Below, in pieces: positions 8,057 to 17,678 of a stretch of DNA of 64,000 nt. A model generated the notes under the pieces. The model searched no databases. It was not told where the DNA came from and saw nothing but the letters and a program-made list of their open reading frames with translations. Numbering within the stretch: position 1 is the first letter of the stretch; every line of letters begins with the position of its first letter. Source of the stretch: Amycolatopsis pretoriensis (GTDB taxonomy: Bacteria; Actinomycetota; Actinomycetes; Mycobacteriales; Pseudonocardiaceae); contig NZ_FNUJ01000006.1 of the NCBI RefSeq assembly GCF_900107925.1, forward strand, positions 496,001 to 560,000, read 5' to 3'. The position numbers were made by a program, and so were the translations under genes.

Positions 8057-8110
8057 CTGGGATGGCGGTGGGCGGAGCTTTCGTAGGGAAAGTGGCGCTT
8101 GGGGTTCGGG

Positions 8111-9220
8111 TCAGCGGCGCAGGGGGACCAGGTCGTCCGCGTGGACCACCTCTCGGCGCTGCTCCTCCGGGAGCTCGTGCGATGACCTTCCGATCAGCTC
8201 CGGGAGCTCCGTCGCGTCGAACGCCACCACTCCGCGGGCCACCGGGCGGTCCTTCGTGTCCACCAGGTCGACCACGTCGCCCGCCTGGAACTCGCCCGCC
8301 ACGCCCGTGATCCCCGCCGCCAGCAACGATCGGCGGCGGCGGACCACCGCCGTCACCGCGCCGTCGTCCAGGCGGAGCGTTCCCGTCGTGTCCGCCGCGT
8401 AGCCCAGCCAGAACCGGCGGGCCGACAGGCGCGTGTCCGCCGGGGCGAACGCCGTTCCCGGAGACGCCGATGTCAACGCTGCCGACGCTTCCGAAGCCGC
8501 CGCCAGCAGGACCGGGATGCCCGCTCCCGCCGCCGTCCGGGCCGCCGCCAGCTTCGAGACCATGCCGCCCGTGCCCAGGCCGGAACTCGACATGCCGACC
8601 GAGATCCCGTCCACATCGGACTCCGACAGGACCTCCGTCAGCTTGCGGGTCGCGCCGTCGCGGGGGTCTCCGTCGTACAGACCGTCCACATCGGACAAAA
8701 GGACCAGCGCGTCCGCGCCGATCAGGTGGGCCACCAACGCCGCCAGGCGGTCGTTGTCGCCGAAGCGGATCTCTTCCGTCGCCACCGTGTCGTTCTCGTT
8801 GACCACCGGGACCGCGCCCAGCGCCAGCAACCGCGAGAACGTGCGCTGCGCGTTGCGGTAGTGCGACCGGCGGACGACGTCGTCCGAAGTGAGCAGCACC
8901 TGGCCGACCGTCAGCGAATACCGGCCGAACGACTCCGCGTACGCGTGGGCCAGCTGCAGCTGCCCCACGCTCGCCGCCGCCTGCTGCGTCGCCAGGTCAC
9001 GCGGGCGCTTGCCCAGCGAGAGCGGGGCGAGGCCGGCGCCGATCGCGCCCGAGGACACCAGCACGATCTGCGCGTCGCGGGATACGCGCTCGGCGATCGC
9101 GTCGACCAGTGCGTCCAGGCGGGCGACGTCGAGGCCGCTGCCCGCCGTCGTCAGGGCCGACGAGCCGACCTTGACCACCAACCGGCGAGCACGAGCGATC
9201 GCTTCACGCGTGCCGCTCAC
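8111..9220 (-). CDS. proB: Glutamate 5-kinase
   Basis: A 369-residue kinase that phosphorylates glutamate in the first step of proline synthesis. The amino-acid-kinase domain (about 1-260) shows RRLVVKVGSSAL, SSGAIGAG, PVVNENDTVA and GTGGMVSKLAAA; a PUA domain follows (about 275-355), as in full-length ProB. The GTG start overlaps the obgE stop (GTGA), so it is coupled to obgE. The mycobacterial order rplU-rpmA-obg-proB is kept. Two palindromes behind it (7990-8056) may end the transcript. Confidence 0.96.
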   Translation of the reverse strand: MSGTREAIARARRLVVKVGSSALTTAGSGLDVARLDALVDAIAERVSRDAQIVLVSSGAIGAGLAPLSLGKRPRDLATQQAAASVGQLQLAHAYAESFGRYSLTVGQVLLTSDDVVRRSHYRNAQRTFSRLLALGAVPVVNENDTVATEEIRFGDNDRLAALVAHLIGADALVLLSDVDGLYDGDPRDGATRKLTEVLSESDVDGISVGMSSSGLGTGGMVSKLAAARTAAGAGIPVLLAAASEASAALTSASPGTAFAPADTRLSARRFWLGYAADTTGTLRLDDGAVTAVVRRRRSLLAAGITGVAGEFQAGDVVDLVDTKDRPVARGVVAFDATELPELIGRSSHELPEEQRREVVHADDLVPLRR

Positions 9221-10671
9221 GCGTCGAGGTCCAGGTCGTCGTCCTCGCCGGTGCCGTCACGGCGGATCCGGCGGGCCTCCTTGCGCTCGGCCGCGCCGAC
9301 GCGGTCGCTGCGCTCCAGCCGGACGTCCGTGCCGCGGCCCGACAGGTGCATCGCCACCGAAGGCGTCGACGGCTCCCACTCGAACTGGACGTCGCCGATC
9401 GTGACCGGGCTGCCCGGCACCGCGCCGAGCTTCGCCAGCTTTTCCTCGACGCCGAGGCGCTCGAGCCGGTCGGCGAGGTAGCCGACGGCCTCGTCGTTGC
9501 CGAAGTTGGTCTGGCGGATCCACCGCTCCGGACGGTTTCCGCGCACGATGAACGCGCCCTCTTCCTCGGGGTCGACCTCGACGGTGAACCCGGAGTCGTC
9601 GACGGCCAGCGGCCGCAGGACGATCTTCTCCGGCTCCAGCACCGGCTGCGCCTCGCGGTACTCCTCGACGACCGCCGCGAGCGCGAACGTCAGCTCCCGC
9701 AGGCCCTTGCGCGACGCCGTGGAGACCTCGAACACGCGCAGGCCGCGCGCTTCCAGCTCCGGCCGGACGAACTCGGCGAGCTCGGCGGCCTCCGGAACGT
9801 CGATCTTGTTGAGCACGACGACGCGGGGCCGTTCCTCGAGCTTGCCGCCGAGGCCCGGGGTGTACTTCGAAAGTTCCTCTTCGAGAGCGTCCACATCGGA
9901 CAGCGGGTCGCGGCCCGGCTCCAGCGTGGCGCAGTCGACGACGTGCACCAGCACCGCGCACCGCTCGATGTGGCGGAGGAAGTCGAGGCCCAGGCCCTTG
10001 CCCTCGGACGCGCCCGGGATCAGGCCGGGCACGTCGGCCATCGTGAACACCGTCTCGCCGCCGGTGATGACGCCGAGGTTCGGCACCAGCGTGGTGAACG
10101 GGTAGTCGGCGATCTTCGGCTTGGCCGCGGACAGCACCGAGATCAGCGACGACTTGCCCGCCGACGGGAAGCCGAGCAGGCCGACGTCGGCGACCGAGCG
10201 CAGCTCCAGCGTCAGGTCCCGGCTTTCGCCCGGCTCGCCAAGCAGCGCGAACCCGGGGGCCTTGCGGGCCTTCGACGCGAGCGCCGCGTTGCCGAGGCCG
10301 CCGCGGCCGCCCTGCGCCGCGACGAACGTGGTGCCGGGGCCGATCAGGTCGGCGACCATCTCGCCGTCCTCGGTGAACACGACGGTGCCGGACGGCACCT
10401 TCATCACCAGGGTCTCCCCCGCCGCGCCGGCGCGGTTGCCGCCCTGGCCCATCTTGCCGCTGCCCGCCTTGGCGTGCGGGCGGAAGTGGAAGTCCAGCAG
10501 CGTGTGCACGTTCGGGTCGACGACCAGCAGGACGTCGCCGCCGTTGCCGCCGTTGCCGCCGTCCGGGCCGCCGAGGGGCTTGAACTTTTCGCGGTGCACC
10601 GAGGCGCAGCCGTTCCCACCGTCACCTGCGGTCAGGTGGATCACCGCACGGTCCACGAACCGGGACGCCAT
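9217..10671 (-). CDS. obgE: GTPase Obg (CgtA)
   Basis: A 484-residue GTPase needed for late 50S ribosome assembly and stress control. A glycine-rich Obg fold occupies residues 1-158, the G1 loop GFPSAGKS is at 167-174, NKID gives guanine specificity, and an OCT domain with an acidic tail ends the protein. The ATG at 10671 begins the canonical MASRFVDRAVIH. It is separated from rpmA by an intrinsic-terminator-like hairpin, so part of its expression may need read-through or its own promoter. Confidence 0.97.
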   Translation of the reverse strand: MASRFVDRAVIHLTAGDGGNGCASVHREKFKPLGGPDGGNGGNGGDVLLVVDPNVHTLLDFHFRPHAKAGSGKMGQGGNRAGAAGETLVMKVPSGTVVFTEDGEMVADLIGPGTTFVAAQGGRGGLGNAALASKARKAPGFALLGEPGESRDLTLELRSVADVGLLGFPSAGKSSLISVLSAAKPKIADYPFTTLVPNLGVITGGETVFTMADVPGLIPGASEGKGLGLDFLRHIERCAVLVHVVDCATLEPGRDPLSDVDALEEELSKYTPGLGGKLEERPRVVVLNKIDVPEAAELAEFVRPELEARGLRVFEVSTASRKGLRELTFALAAVVEEYREAQPVLEPEKIVLRPLAVDDSGFTVEVDPEEEGAFIVRGNRPERWIRQTNFGNDEAVGYLADRLERLGVEEKLAKLGAVPGSPVTIGDVQFEWEPSTPSVAMHLSGRGTDVRLERSDRVGAAERKEARRIRRDGTGEDDDLDLDA

Positions 10672-10705
10672 GACTTGCCTCTTTCACCTGCGGAAGATCG
10701 GACAC

Positions 10706-10752
10706 AAAAAGAAACGAGGGGTGGCACCGGATATTCCGGCCCCACCCCTCGT
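10706..10752 (-). terminator. Intrinsic terminator or attenuator between rpmA and obgE
   Basis: On the minus strand an 11-bp stem (ACGAGGGGTGG with its complement, 10714-10724 and 10742-10752) is followed by TTTCTTTTT. This is the clearest intrinsic-terminator shape in the window. It sits inside the L21-L27-Obg cluster, so it may attenuate rather than fully stop transcription. Confidence 0.8.
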
Positions 10753-10775
10753 CAGAGGTCTAGACAGAAGCCGAA

Positions 10776-11033
10776 TCAGGCTTCCGACGGCACGATGTTG
10801 ACCGTCTTGCGGCCACGCTTCTCGCCGAACTTGACCGCACCGGCGGCCAGGGCGAACAGCGTGTCGTCGCCGCCACGGCCGACGTTCACGCCGGGGTGGA
10901 ACTTGGTGCCGCGCTGGCGGATGATGATCTCGCCGGCGTTGACTTCCTGGCCGCCGAAGCGCTTGACGCCGAGGCGCTGCGCGTTCGAATCGCGACCGTT
11001 GCGGGAGCTGGACGCACCCTTCTTGTGAGCCAT
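10776..11033 (-). CDS. rpmA: 50S ribosomal protein L27
   Basis: An 85-residue bL27, whose N-terminal tail reaches the peptidyl-transferase centre. It begins MAHKKGASSSRNGRDS, the uncleaved actinobacterial form, and keeps the GVNVGRGGDDTLFAL segment. It lies 40 bp downstream of rplU. A terminator-like hairpin follows. Confidence 0.98.
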   Translation of the reverse strand: MAHKKGASSSRNGRDSNAQRLGVKRFGGQEVNAGEIIIRQRGTKFHPGVNVGRGGDDTLFALAAGAVKFGEKRGRKTVNIVPSEA

Positions 11034-11073
11034 GGCTCAGCCCTCTTTCTGAAAAGCAGATCCGGAGAAGTTC

Positions 11074-11388
11074 TTACAGGGAGATGGCGGTGACCTCGAC
11101 GCGGGTCAGCTTCTGCCGGTGACCCTGGCGCTTGTGGTAGCCCGTCTTGTTCTTGAACTTGTGGATCCGGATCTTCGGACCCTTGGTCTGCTCGACGACC
11201 TTGCCGGTGACCGAGACCTTCGCCAGCGCGTCGGCGTCCGTGGTGACCTCGCCACCGTCGACGTACAAAACGGCGGGGAGGATGTGCTCGGTGCCCGGCT
11301 CGCCCTCGAGCTTCTCGACCTCGACGACGTCGCCGACGGCCACCTTGTACTGCTTGCCGCCGGTCTTGACGATCGCGTACGCCGACAC
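11074..11388 (-). CDS. rplU: 50S ribosomal protein L21
   Basis: A 104-residue bL21 that binds 23S rRNA. The core AYAIVKTGGKQYKVAVGD and the C-terminal KTGYHKRQGHRQ are diagnostic. The GTG at 11388 is chosen over the ATG at 11403 because AGGAGA lies five bases before it and homologs begin at this residue. It is the first gene of the L21-L27-Obg-ProB cluster; the spacer back to rne (about 160 bp) should hold its promoter. Confidence 0.97.
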   Translation of the reverse strand: MSAYAIVKTGGKQYKVAVGDVVEVEKLEGEPGTEHILPAVLYVDGGEVTTDADALAKVSVTGKVVEQTKGPKIRIHKFKNKTGYHKRQGHRQKLTRVEVTAISL

Positions 11389-11517
11389 GGAAGTCTCCTG
11401 CATTACTCGACAATGGGTGGGGGCCCGCGCGACCGGCCCGCCTGGTGGAGACGGCGGTCCTGGACTCGCGCAGCGACCTGCTCTGGTGGCAGGCCGTACT
11501 ACAGGTTACGTGGGGTG

Positions 11518-11539
11518 CCCCGGTGCGTTACCACCGGGG
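11518..11539 (-). terminator. Hairpin behind rne
   Basis: An 8-bp stem (CCCCGGTG and its complement) around a six-base loop lies 14 bp downstream of the rne stop. There is no T-tract, so it would be a weak terminator or a 3'-end stabiliser. Confidence 0.4.
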
Positions 11540-11552
11540 TCCCCCTAGTCGT

Positions 11553-14500
11553 TCACTTGCTCTGGTCGGAGGCGTGCACCGGCGGGCCCGCCGGGCGCGA
11601 CGCGGCCCGGCGCGGACGGCGCCGGGTGGAGCGCGCGGCCGGTTCGGGCACGCTGACCTCCGGCTCAGCGGCCTCCGAGGAGGCCGTGACCGGTTCTTCC
11701 GCCGGTTCCGGAGCCGGGGTCCGTTCGACCTCGGGCTCCTCGTCCTGCGGCACCGGTGCCTCGTCCGCCTCGGTGGTCACCGGGGTGCCGGCGACCTCCT
11801 GGGCGGGCTCGGCGGCCGGCTCGGCCGCCACCGGCGTCTCGTCGGCCTCGGTGGTCGCCGGGGTGTCCGCGACCTCCCTGGCCGGCTCCGGGACGGACCC
11901 GTCGCCGTTCGGCGCGCCGTGGTCGTGCTCCTTGGCCGCCTTGGAGGCGTTGGCCATCGCTGCCACCGCCGACGCGATCGACTCGCGCTGCTCCGGCGAC
12001 GGGACCGCGTGGACCTCGGCCTTGGGGGCTTCGGCCGGCTCCTTGGGAGCCTCCTCGGCCTTGCCGCGGCCGCGCGACCGGCGGGAGCTCTTCTCCCCGC
12101 CGCCGTTGCCGCCACCGCCGCCGTTGCCGTTCCCGCCGTGGTTGTGGCCGCCACCGCCACCACCGCCGCCCGAGCGCTGCGGCTCGGTCGAGACGACCAC
12201 ACCCCGGCCCTTGCAGTGCTCGCACGGCGTCGAGAACGCCTCGAGCAGGCCGGTACCGATCTTCTTGCGGGTCATCTGCACCAGGCCGAGCGAGGTGACC
12301 TCGGCGACCTGGTGGCGCGTGCGGTCGCGGCCGAGGCACTCGGTCAGGCGGCGCAGCACCAGCTCGCGGTTGGACTCGAGCACCATGTCGATGAAGTCGA
12401 TCACGATGATGCCGCCGATGTCCCGCAGCCGGAGCTGGCGGACGATCTCCTCCGCCGACTCCAGGTTGTTGCGGGTCACCGTCTCCTCGAGGTTGCCACC
12501 CGATCCGGTGAACTTGCCGGTGTTGACGTCGATGACCGTCATCGCCTCGGTGCGGTCGATGACCAGGTAACCACCCGACGGCAGCCAGACCTTGCGGTCG
12601 AGCGCCTTGGTGATCTGCTCGTCGATCCGGTGGTCGGCGAACGCGTCGCCGGTGCCGGTGTAGCGCTTGAGGCGCTCGGTGAGCTCCGGGGCGACGTGGC
12701 TGACGTAGCCGTTGATGGTCTCCCAGGAGCGGTTGCCCTGGATCTCCAGCTTGGCGAAGTCCTCGGTGAAGAGGTCACGCACGACCTTGACCAGCAGGTC
12801 GGGCTCTTCGTAGAGCATGGTCGGCGCGCCGCCCTTCTTGCCGGAACCGGCGGCGGCCTTCTCCTTGATGACGTCCCACTGGGCCTTCAGGCGGTCGACG
12901 TCGCGGCCCAGCTCCTCCTCGCCGATGCCCTCGGAGGCGGTGCGGATGATGACACCCGCGTCCTCCGGGACGATCCGCTTGAGGATGTCCTTCAGGCGGC
13001 GGCGCTCGTTCTCCGGCAGCTTGCGGGAGATGCCGGTGGCGCCGCCTGCGGGGACGTACACCAGGAAGCGGCCGGGCAGCGAGATCTGCGTGGTCAGCCG
13101 GGCGCCCTTGTGCCCGACCGGGTCCTTGGTGACCTGGACCAGCACGGAGTCGCCGGTGGACAGCGCCTGCTCGATCTTGCGGGCCTTGCCCTCGAGGCCG
13201 GCGGCGTCCCAGTCGACCTCACCGGCGTAGAGCACGGCGTTGCGGCCGCGGCCGATGTCGATGAACGCGGCTTCCATGCTCGGCAGCACGTTCTGGACGC
13301 GGCCGAGGTAGACGTTGCCGACGATCGAGCCGGAGCCCGACTGCGTCACGAAGTGCTCGACGAGCACGCCGTCCTCGAGGACGCCGATCTGCGTCGAGTC
13401 GCCCTTCTCGGCGACGACCATCGTGCGCTCGACCGACTCGCGGCGGGCCAGGAACTCGGCCTCGGACAGGATCGGAGCGCGGCGGCGGCCGGCCTCGCGG
13501 CCGTCGCGGCGGCGCTGGCGCTTGGCCTCCAGGCGGGTCGAGCCGCGGACGCTGCGCACCTCGTCGCGCGCCGGGCGTTCGGGCTGCTCGGCCTTCGCCT
13601 GGCGGACGTGCGTGACGGTGTTGGGCGGGTCGTCGGTGCCCTCGGCCTCGTCGCCGTCCGAGCCCTTGCGGCGACGGCGGCGGCGACGGCGCTTGCTGCC
13701 ACCCTCGCCGTCGTCACCGTCGGAGTCGGACTCGGCGGCGTCCTCGGCCTCTTCGGCGTCCGCTTCGGGCTTTTCGTCCGCGTTGCGGGACTTCCGGCGC
13801 GGCTGCTCTTCGGCCTGGTCGTCGTTCTCGGCGGTCTCGTCGCCACCGTCGGCGCCCTTGCCGCGGCCACGGCCGCGACGGCCCCGACGGCGACGGCGGC
13901 GGCTGCCGGCGTCGTCGTCTTCGTCGGTCTCGGTGGCCGGGGTGGTTTCTTCGGCCTCTTCCTCGGCGACCTCGGGCTCGGGGCGGGTGCGCTCCTGGCG
14001 CTCCTGGCGGGGCTCCGGGCGGGCTTCCGGCTCGGCGAACGGGTCGGCGGGCTTGCGGGCCGGCTTGACCGCGGGCTCGGCGGGCTCCGGCGGCAGGAAG
14101 ACCGGCGACGGCGCGGCGAACACCGGCAGGTGCGCGCGGGTCTTCTGCCGCGGGCGCGGCTTCTCGGCCTCGGCGGCGGGGGCCTGTTCGGTGGCCTCGC
14201 CGGCGGGCTGCTGGGCGAAGGGCTGCCCGGCGCCGCGCCGGCCGATGGGCTGGTCCTGGCTCGCGCCGCTCCGGCCGGCCGGCTGGTGGCGGCCGGCGCC
14301 GCCCTGGCGGGCCGGCTGGTCCTGGTCGGTGGTGGCCTGACCGGCGGCCCGATCCTGACGGGCACCGCTCTGGCCGGCGGCCTGCTCCCGACCGGCGTTG
14401 CGCTGGTCGGCGGCCTGGTCCTGACCGGCGGTCGCCTGGTCTGCACCCTGGCCACGACCGGCACCGCCTTGGCCCGCGGCCTGCTCCTGACCGGCACCGC

Positions 14501-14810
14501 TCTGGCCGGCGGCCTGCTCCTGACCGGCGTTGCCCTGGCCGGCCGTGGCGGGCTCGGTCGCCTGCTCACCCTCGGCGGGCGCGAAGGCCTCGGCCACTTT
14601 GAGCGCCACGTCCCTGGTCACGCTCGACTGCGCGCTGCGCACGCTCTCCCCCAGCTCCGCGAGCTGGGCGAGGATGTCCCGGCTGTTCTTCTCGAGCAGC
14701 TTCGCCAGCGCGTGCACCCGGATCCGGGGCGGCAGGTCGGCGAGCGGGCCGCTCGGGGGTGTGGCGGGATTCCCGCCGGTGTGCTCGGCGGGTGTTTCCG
14801 CGTTCGACAT
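11553..14810 (-). CDS. rne: Ribonuclease E/G family endoribonuclease
   Basis: A 1085-residue RNase E/G that cuts mRNA and rRNA precursors. The catalytic core is central: an S1 domain (GSIVGNVYLGRVQNVLP, about residue 500), active-site aspartates in VIDVNTGKFTG (about 760) and DFIDM (about 803), and the CEHCKGRG zinc link (about 865). It is flanked by long disordered arms: an N-terminal Ala-Gly-Gln repeat region (about 85-200), acidic blocks and Arg-rich runs (RRRRRRGRRGRGRG), and a C-terminal Glu-Pro-Ala tail. Actinobacterial RNase E carries such arms on both sides. The ATG at 14810 is chosen for its GGAGGAGA site; the open frame extends further but without homology. It lies downstream of ndk in the conserved order, now separated by block B. 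Confidence 0.96.
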   Translation of the reverse strand: MSNAETPAEHTGGNPATPPSGPLADLPPRIRVHALAKLLEKNSRDILAQLAELGESVRSAQSSVTRDVALKVAEAFAPAEGEQATEPATAGQGNAGQEQAAGQSGAGQEQAAGQGGAGRGQGADQATAGQDQAADQRNAGREQAAGQSGARQDRAAGQATTDQDQPARQGGAGRHQPAGRSGASQDQPIGRRGAGQPFAQQPAGEATEQAPAAEAEKPRPRQKTRAHLPVFAAPSPVFLPPEPAEPAVKPARKPADPFAEPEARPEPRQERQERTRPEPEVAEEEAEETTPATETDEDDDAGSRRRRRRGRRGRGRGKGADGGDETAENDDQAEEQPRRKSRNADEKPEADAEEAEDAAESDSDGDDGEGGSKRRRRRRRRKGSDGDEAEGTDDPPNTVTHVRQAKAEQPERPARDEVRSVRGSTRLEAKRQRRRDGREAGRRRAPILSEAEFLARRESVERTMVVAEKGDSTQIGVLEDGVLVEHFVTQSGSGSIVGNVYLGRVQNVLPSMEAAFIDIGRGRNAVLYAGEVDWDAAGLEGKARKIEQALSTGDSVLVQVTKDPVGHKGARLTTQISLPGRFLVYVPAGGATGISRKLPENERRRLKDILKRIVPEDAGVIIRTASEGIGEEELGRDVDRLKAQWDVIKEKAAAGSGKKGGAPTMLYEEPDLLVKVVRDLFTEDFAKLEIQGNRSWETINGYVSHVAPELTERLKRYTGTGDAFADHRIDEQITKALDRKVWLPSGGYLVIDRTEAMTVIDVNTGKFTGSGGNLEETVTRNNLESAEEIVRQLRLRDIGGIIVIDFIDMVLESNRELVLRRLTECLGRDRTRHQVAEVTSLGLVQMTRKKIGTGLLEAFSTPCEHCKGRGVVVSTEPQRSGGGGGGGGHNHGGNGNGGGGGNGGGEKSSRRSRGRGKAEEAPKEPAEAPKAEVHAVPSPEQRESIASAVAAMANASKAAKEHDHGAPNGDGSVPEPAREVADTPATTEADETPVAAEPAAEPAQEVAGTPVTTEADEAPVPQDEEPEVERTPAPEPAEEPVTASSEAAEPEVSVPEPAARSTRRRPRRAASRPAGPPVHASDQSK

Positions 14811-15346
14811 GTGTCTCCTCCGCCCCCGGGCGCGTCTGCCGGTTCGCACCGGCAGGGACGCGGCCGCGCAGGGGCCCCTTTCTGTTCGTTCCGCCGTGGT
14901 GGTCACCAGCGACGGGAATCCTTGCCCGACGACCGGGCGCCGCACCACCGCATCCGGTGGCGCGCAACCCGGTCAAAGGTCTGCTTCGGCGCTGTGCGCG
15001 GCACTCGCGGCCCCCGGGCCGCCCGCCACGTCGTCCAGCCGCCCGGCTCGCGGGCGGCGACGCGAGTCACGGGAAATCGCGCACATCACCGGGCCACAAC
15101 ACCGCAGGCAGCACCTCTCACGTGCGCCCCGCGGCCCAGCGGCCACCCCGAGTATCCCACACCGGGTGACTGCTCCGGTGTACTCGGTACCTCCGCCCAC
15201 GCCGCCGGGCGCGCCGCGAGGCCACCGGCCGGGGGAACTTGGCCGTAGCGCTTGTCCGCCGGGCACGGGGTGGCTACCGTGCGGCTCGGGGTGACCGGGA
15301 TCTCGCGCGCCGGCACCCGCGGTTCCTGCATCCGGTGGGAGGTCCG
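14811..15346. other. Divergent spacer, rne leader and subtilase promoter region
   Basis: This 536-bp stretch separates divergent rne and the subtilase gene. Both strands are open in several frames, but no frame has a recognisable protein. An imperfect inverted repeat lies at 15148-15187 (CACCGG/CCGGTG inside CCGAG/CTCGG). The rne side could be a long untranslated leader, which in other bacteria mediates RNase E autoregulation. No convincing promoter hexamers were seen. Confidence 0.5.
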
Positions 15347-16771
15347 GTGTCCCTGCTGGCGCGGCCGCTGCGAGCGGCCGTGTGCACCGTACTGGTGCTT
15401 TCGGGATGCGTCACCGCCGGTCCGGCGGCGGCCGACGCGCCCGCCTGCGGTCACGGCCGGGCCCTGCGTTACGTCGTCGCGTTCGACCGCGGCACCACCG
15501 AGTCCGCCGCCCGCGAACAGGTCACGGCGGCGTGCGGCGCCACCACCGGCTACTACCCGCAGATCGCCGTGGCGGTCGCCACGTCGGGCGACCCGTCGTT
15601 CGGCGCCCGGATCGGGCTCGACCGGGCGTTCAGCGCCCAGGCCGAGCGGCTGGCCGCGCAGCGCGTCACCGAGGTCAGGCCACAGCCCGCGCGGGCCACG
15701 CTGCCCGTCACCGACCCGGCGCGCGTGCCGACCGCGGACCTGAGCGGGCAGCAGTGGGACATGCGGATGATCAACGCGGGCCAAGCGACGGGCGATTCGG
15801 ACGGCCGTCGCGACGTCGTCGTCGGCGTCCTCGACTCGGGCATCGACCCCGACCACCCGGACCTGACCGGCGCCCTCGACCGCGACGACTCCGCGGGCTG
15901 CCTCACCGGGGAGCCCGACCGGTCGCCGTCGGCCTGGGCGCCGACGACGTCGGTGCACGGCACGCACGTGGCGGGGATCATCGCGGCGGCCGACGACGGG
16001 CGCGGGGTGACGGGTGTGGCGCCCGGGGTGCGTGTGGCGTCGGTGAAGGTGATCGACGACCGCGGCTACGCCGACCCGGAGGCCGCGGTGTGCGGCCTGA
16101 TGTGGGCGGCGTCGCGGCACCTGCGGCTCACGAACAGCAGCTTCTTCGTGAACCCGTGGACGCTGTCGTGCATCCGCGGCGACGACCGCGGGGTGGTGCA
16201 CGAGGTGCTGGCCCGGGCGGTGGAGTACAGCACCTCGGCCGGGACGTTGAACGTCGCGGCGGCGACGAACGAGGCCGTCGACCTGACACCGTCGGCGCGC
16301 TCCGGCTCGGCCGGGCCGGGTTCCGGTTGCGAAGCGCTGCCGGCCGGGCTGCGGGACGTCGTCGCGGTGTCCGCCGTCGGCTCGGACCGGGTCAAGGCCG
16401 GGTACAGCTCCTACGGGCTGGGCGTGATCGACGTCACGGCGCCCGGCGGCGAGACCGGCGAGTGCGTGCTTTCGACGGTGCCCGGCGGGTACGCGCCGCT
16501 GTGCGGGACGTCGATGGCCGCGCCGCACGTCACCGGCGTGCTGGCGCTGCTCGCGGCCGCCTCGCCGAGCGCGGGGCCGCGGCAGCTGCGGCGGACGCTG
16601 GACGCCCAGGCCATGCCGATGCCGTGCCCGGCCGACTACGACCTCACCGGCGACGGCACCCAGGACGCCTACTGCGCGGGATACGAGGGGTTCAACGGCT
16701 TCTACGGCCACGGGATGGTGGACGCGCTGGCCGCCGCCGCGCCGCGGGGCAAGCCCGACCTGGCCCGCTGA
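15347..16771 (+). CDS. Secreted subtilisin-like serine protease (S8)
   Basis: A 474-residue exported protease. The signal region ends in LVLSGC, which fits a lipobox and suggests lipid anchoring; AAADA just after could instead be a signal-peptidase I site. The catalytic triad is intact: Asp in GVLDSGID, His in HGTHVAG and Ser in GTSMAAPH, with NSSFF near the oxyanion-hole region. The N-terminal part (about 40-150) looks like an inhibitor-type propeptide. The GTG at 15347 is chosen for its GGGAGG site and immediate signal peptide. It stands alone, convergent with the ABC operon. Substrates are unknown. Confidence 0.87.
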   Translation: MSLLARPLRAAVCTVLVLSGCVTAGPAAADAPACGHGRALRYVVAFDRGTTESAAREQVTAACGATTGYYPQIAVAVATSGDPSFGARIGLDRAFSAQAERLAAQRVTEVRPQPARATLPVTDPARVPTADLSGQQWDMRMINAGQATGDSDGRRDVVVGVLDSGIDPDHPDLTGALDRDDSAGCLTGEPDRSPSAWAPTTSVHGTHVAGIIAAADDGRGVTGVAPGVRVASVKVIDDRGYADPEAAVCGLMWAASRHLRLTNSSFFVNPWTLSCIRGDDRGVVHEVLARAVEYSTSAGTLNVAAATNEAVDLTPSARSGSAGPGSGCEALPAGLRDVVAVSAVGSDRVKAGYSSYGLGVIDVTAPGGETGECVLSTVPGGYAPLCGTSMAAPHVTGVLALLAAASPSAGPRQLRRTLDAQAMPMPCPADYDLTGDGTQDAYCAGYEGFNGFYGHGMVDALAAAAPRGKPDLAR

Positions 16772-16847
16772 GCCCGGCCGCGGGGATCGCGGCTTCGGGT
16801 GCTCGGTCGCGGCGAGGGGTGTGCTTTCCGCCCCGAGAGCCGCGCGG

Positions 16848-17678
16848 TCACGTCAGCAGGAGCTTGGCGATCCTCCTCGTCGATGCCCACAGGCCCACCG
16901 CGCCCAGGACCAGCAAGTACGCCAGGTTGGCCAGCATGCTGCCGGACAGGATGCCGGTCGCCAGGCCGCGCATCAGCTCGATCGCGTGGTACAGCGGGAG
17001 GCAGCGGACCAGCCACTGCAGCGGCTCCGGGTACACCGACAGCGGGAAGAACGTCGTCGCGAACAGGAACATCGGCATCAGGCCCAGCGCGATGTAGTCG
17101 AACTGGGCCGTCGACTTCAGGAACGTCACCAGGGCCATGCCGATCGCCGAGAAGGCCAGGCCGACCAGCAGGGCCGCCGGGACCATCAGCAGCGCCCACC
17201 ACGACGCCAGCAGCCCCATCCCCGCCGCGATCGCCAGGAACGCCACCGCGTAGACGCCGCCGCGGGTCATCGCCCAGCCGATCTCGCCCAGCGCGATGTC
17301 CAGCGGACCGATCGGGGTCGCCAGCATCGCGTCGTACAGCTTCGCGTAGCGCAGCTTGAAGAACAGGTTGTACGTCGATTCGAAGACGGCGCCGTTCATC
17401 GCCGACGTCGCCAGCAGCGCCGGCGCCACGAACGCGACGTAGTCCATCGGGCGGCCGTCCGGGCCCGCCACCTCGGTGACGAGCTTGCCGAACCCGAGCT
17501 GGAACGCCAGCAGGTAGAGGAACGGCTCGGCCGCGCCGGAGAGGAACATCAGCCAGCTGTTGCGCGCCACCAGGACCGAGCGCTCGACGAGCTTGCGCGC
17601 CTGGCCCGCGTACAGCCCGGGCGGCAGGATCCGCAGCAGCAGCCCGGCCCGCGCCGGCGGGGCTTGGACGCTCACCAT
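16848..17678 (-). CDS. ABC-2 type exporter permease
   Basis: A 276-residue ABC-2 membrane protein with about six hydrophobic segments. The block GLMPMFLFATTFFPLSVYP followed by LPLYHAIELMRGL is typical of NodJ/DrrB-like permeases, which export drugs, lipids or polysaccharide. Its ATG overlaps the preceding stop (TGATG), so it is the last gene of a tightly coupled ATPase-permease-permease operon. With the other permease it would form a heterodimeric channel. Confidence 0.88.
   Translation of the reverse strand: MVSVQAPPARAGLLLRILPPGLYAGQARKLVERSVLVARNSWLMFLSGAAEPFLYLLAFQLGFGKLVTEVAGPDGRPMDYVAFVAPALLATSAMNGAVFESTYNLFFKLRYAKLYDAMLATPIGPLDIALGEIGWAMTRGGVYAVAFLAIAAGMGLLASWWALLMVPAALLVGLAFSAIGMALVTFLKSTAQFDYIALGLMPMFLFATTFFPLSVYPEPLQWLVRCLPLYHAIELMRGLATGILSGSMLANLAYLLVLGAVGLWASTRRIAKLLLT

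Noticed and set aside
14811..14948. Longer rne start at 14948
   Set aside because: The added 46 codons lack homology, while the ATG at 14810 has a strong ribosome site.
11445..15248. 1267-codon plus-strand frame opposite rne
   Set aside because: A mirror of the rne codon bias, with repetitive Leu-Gly-Ala content and no homology.
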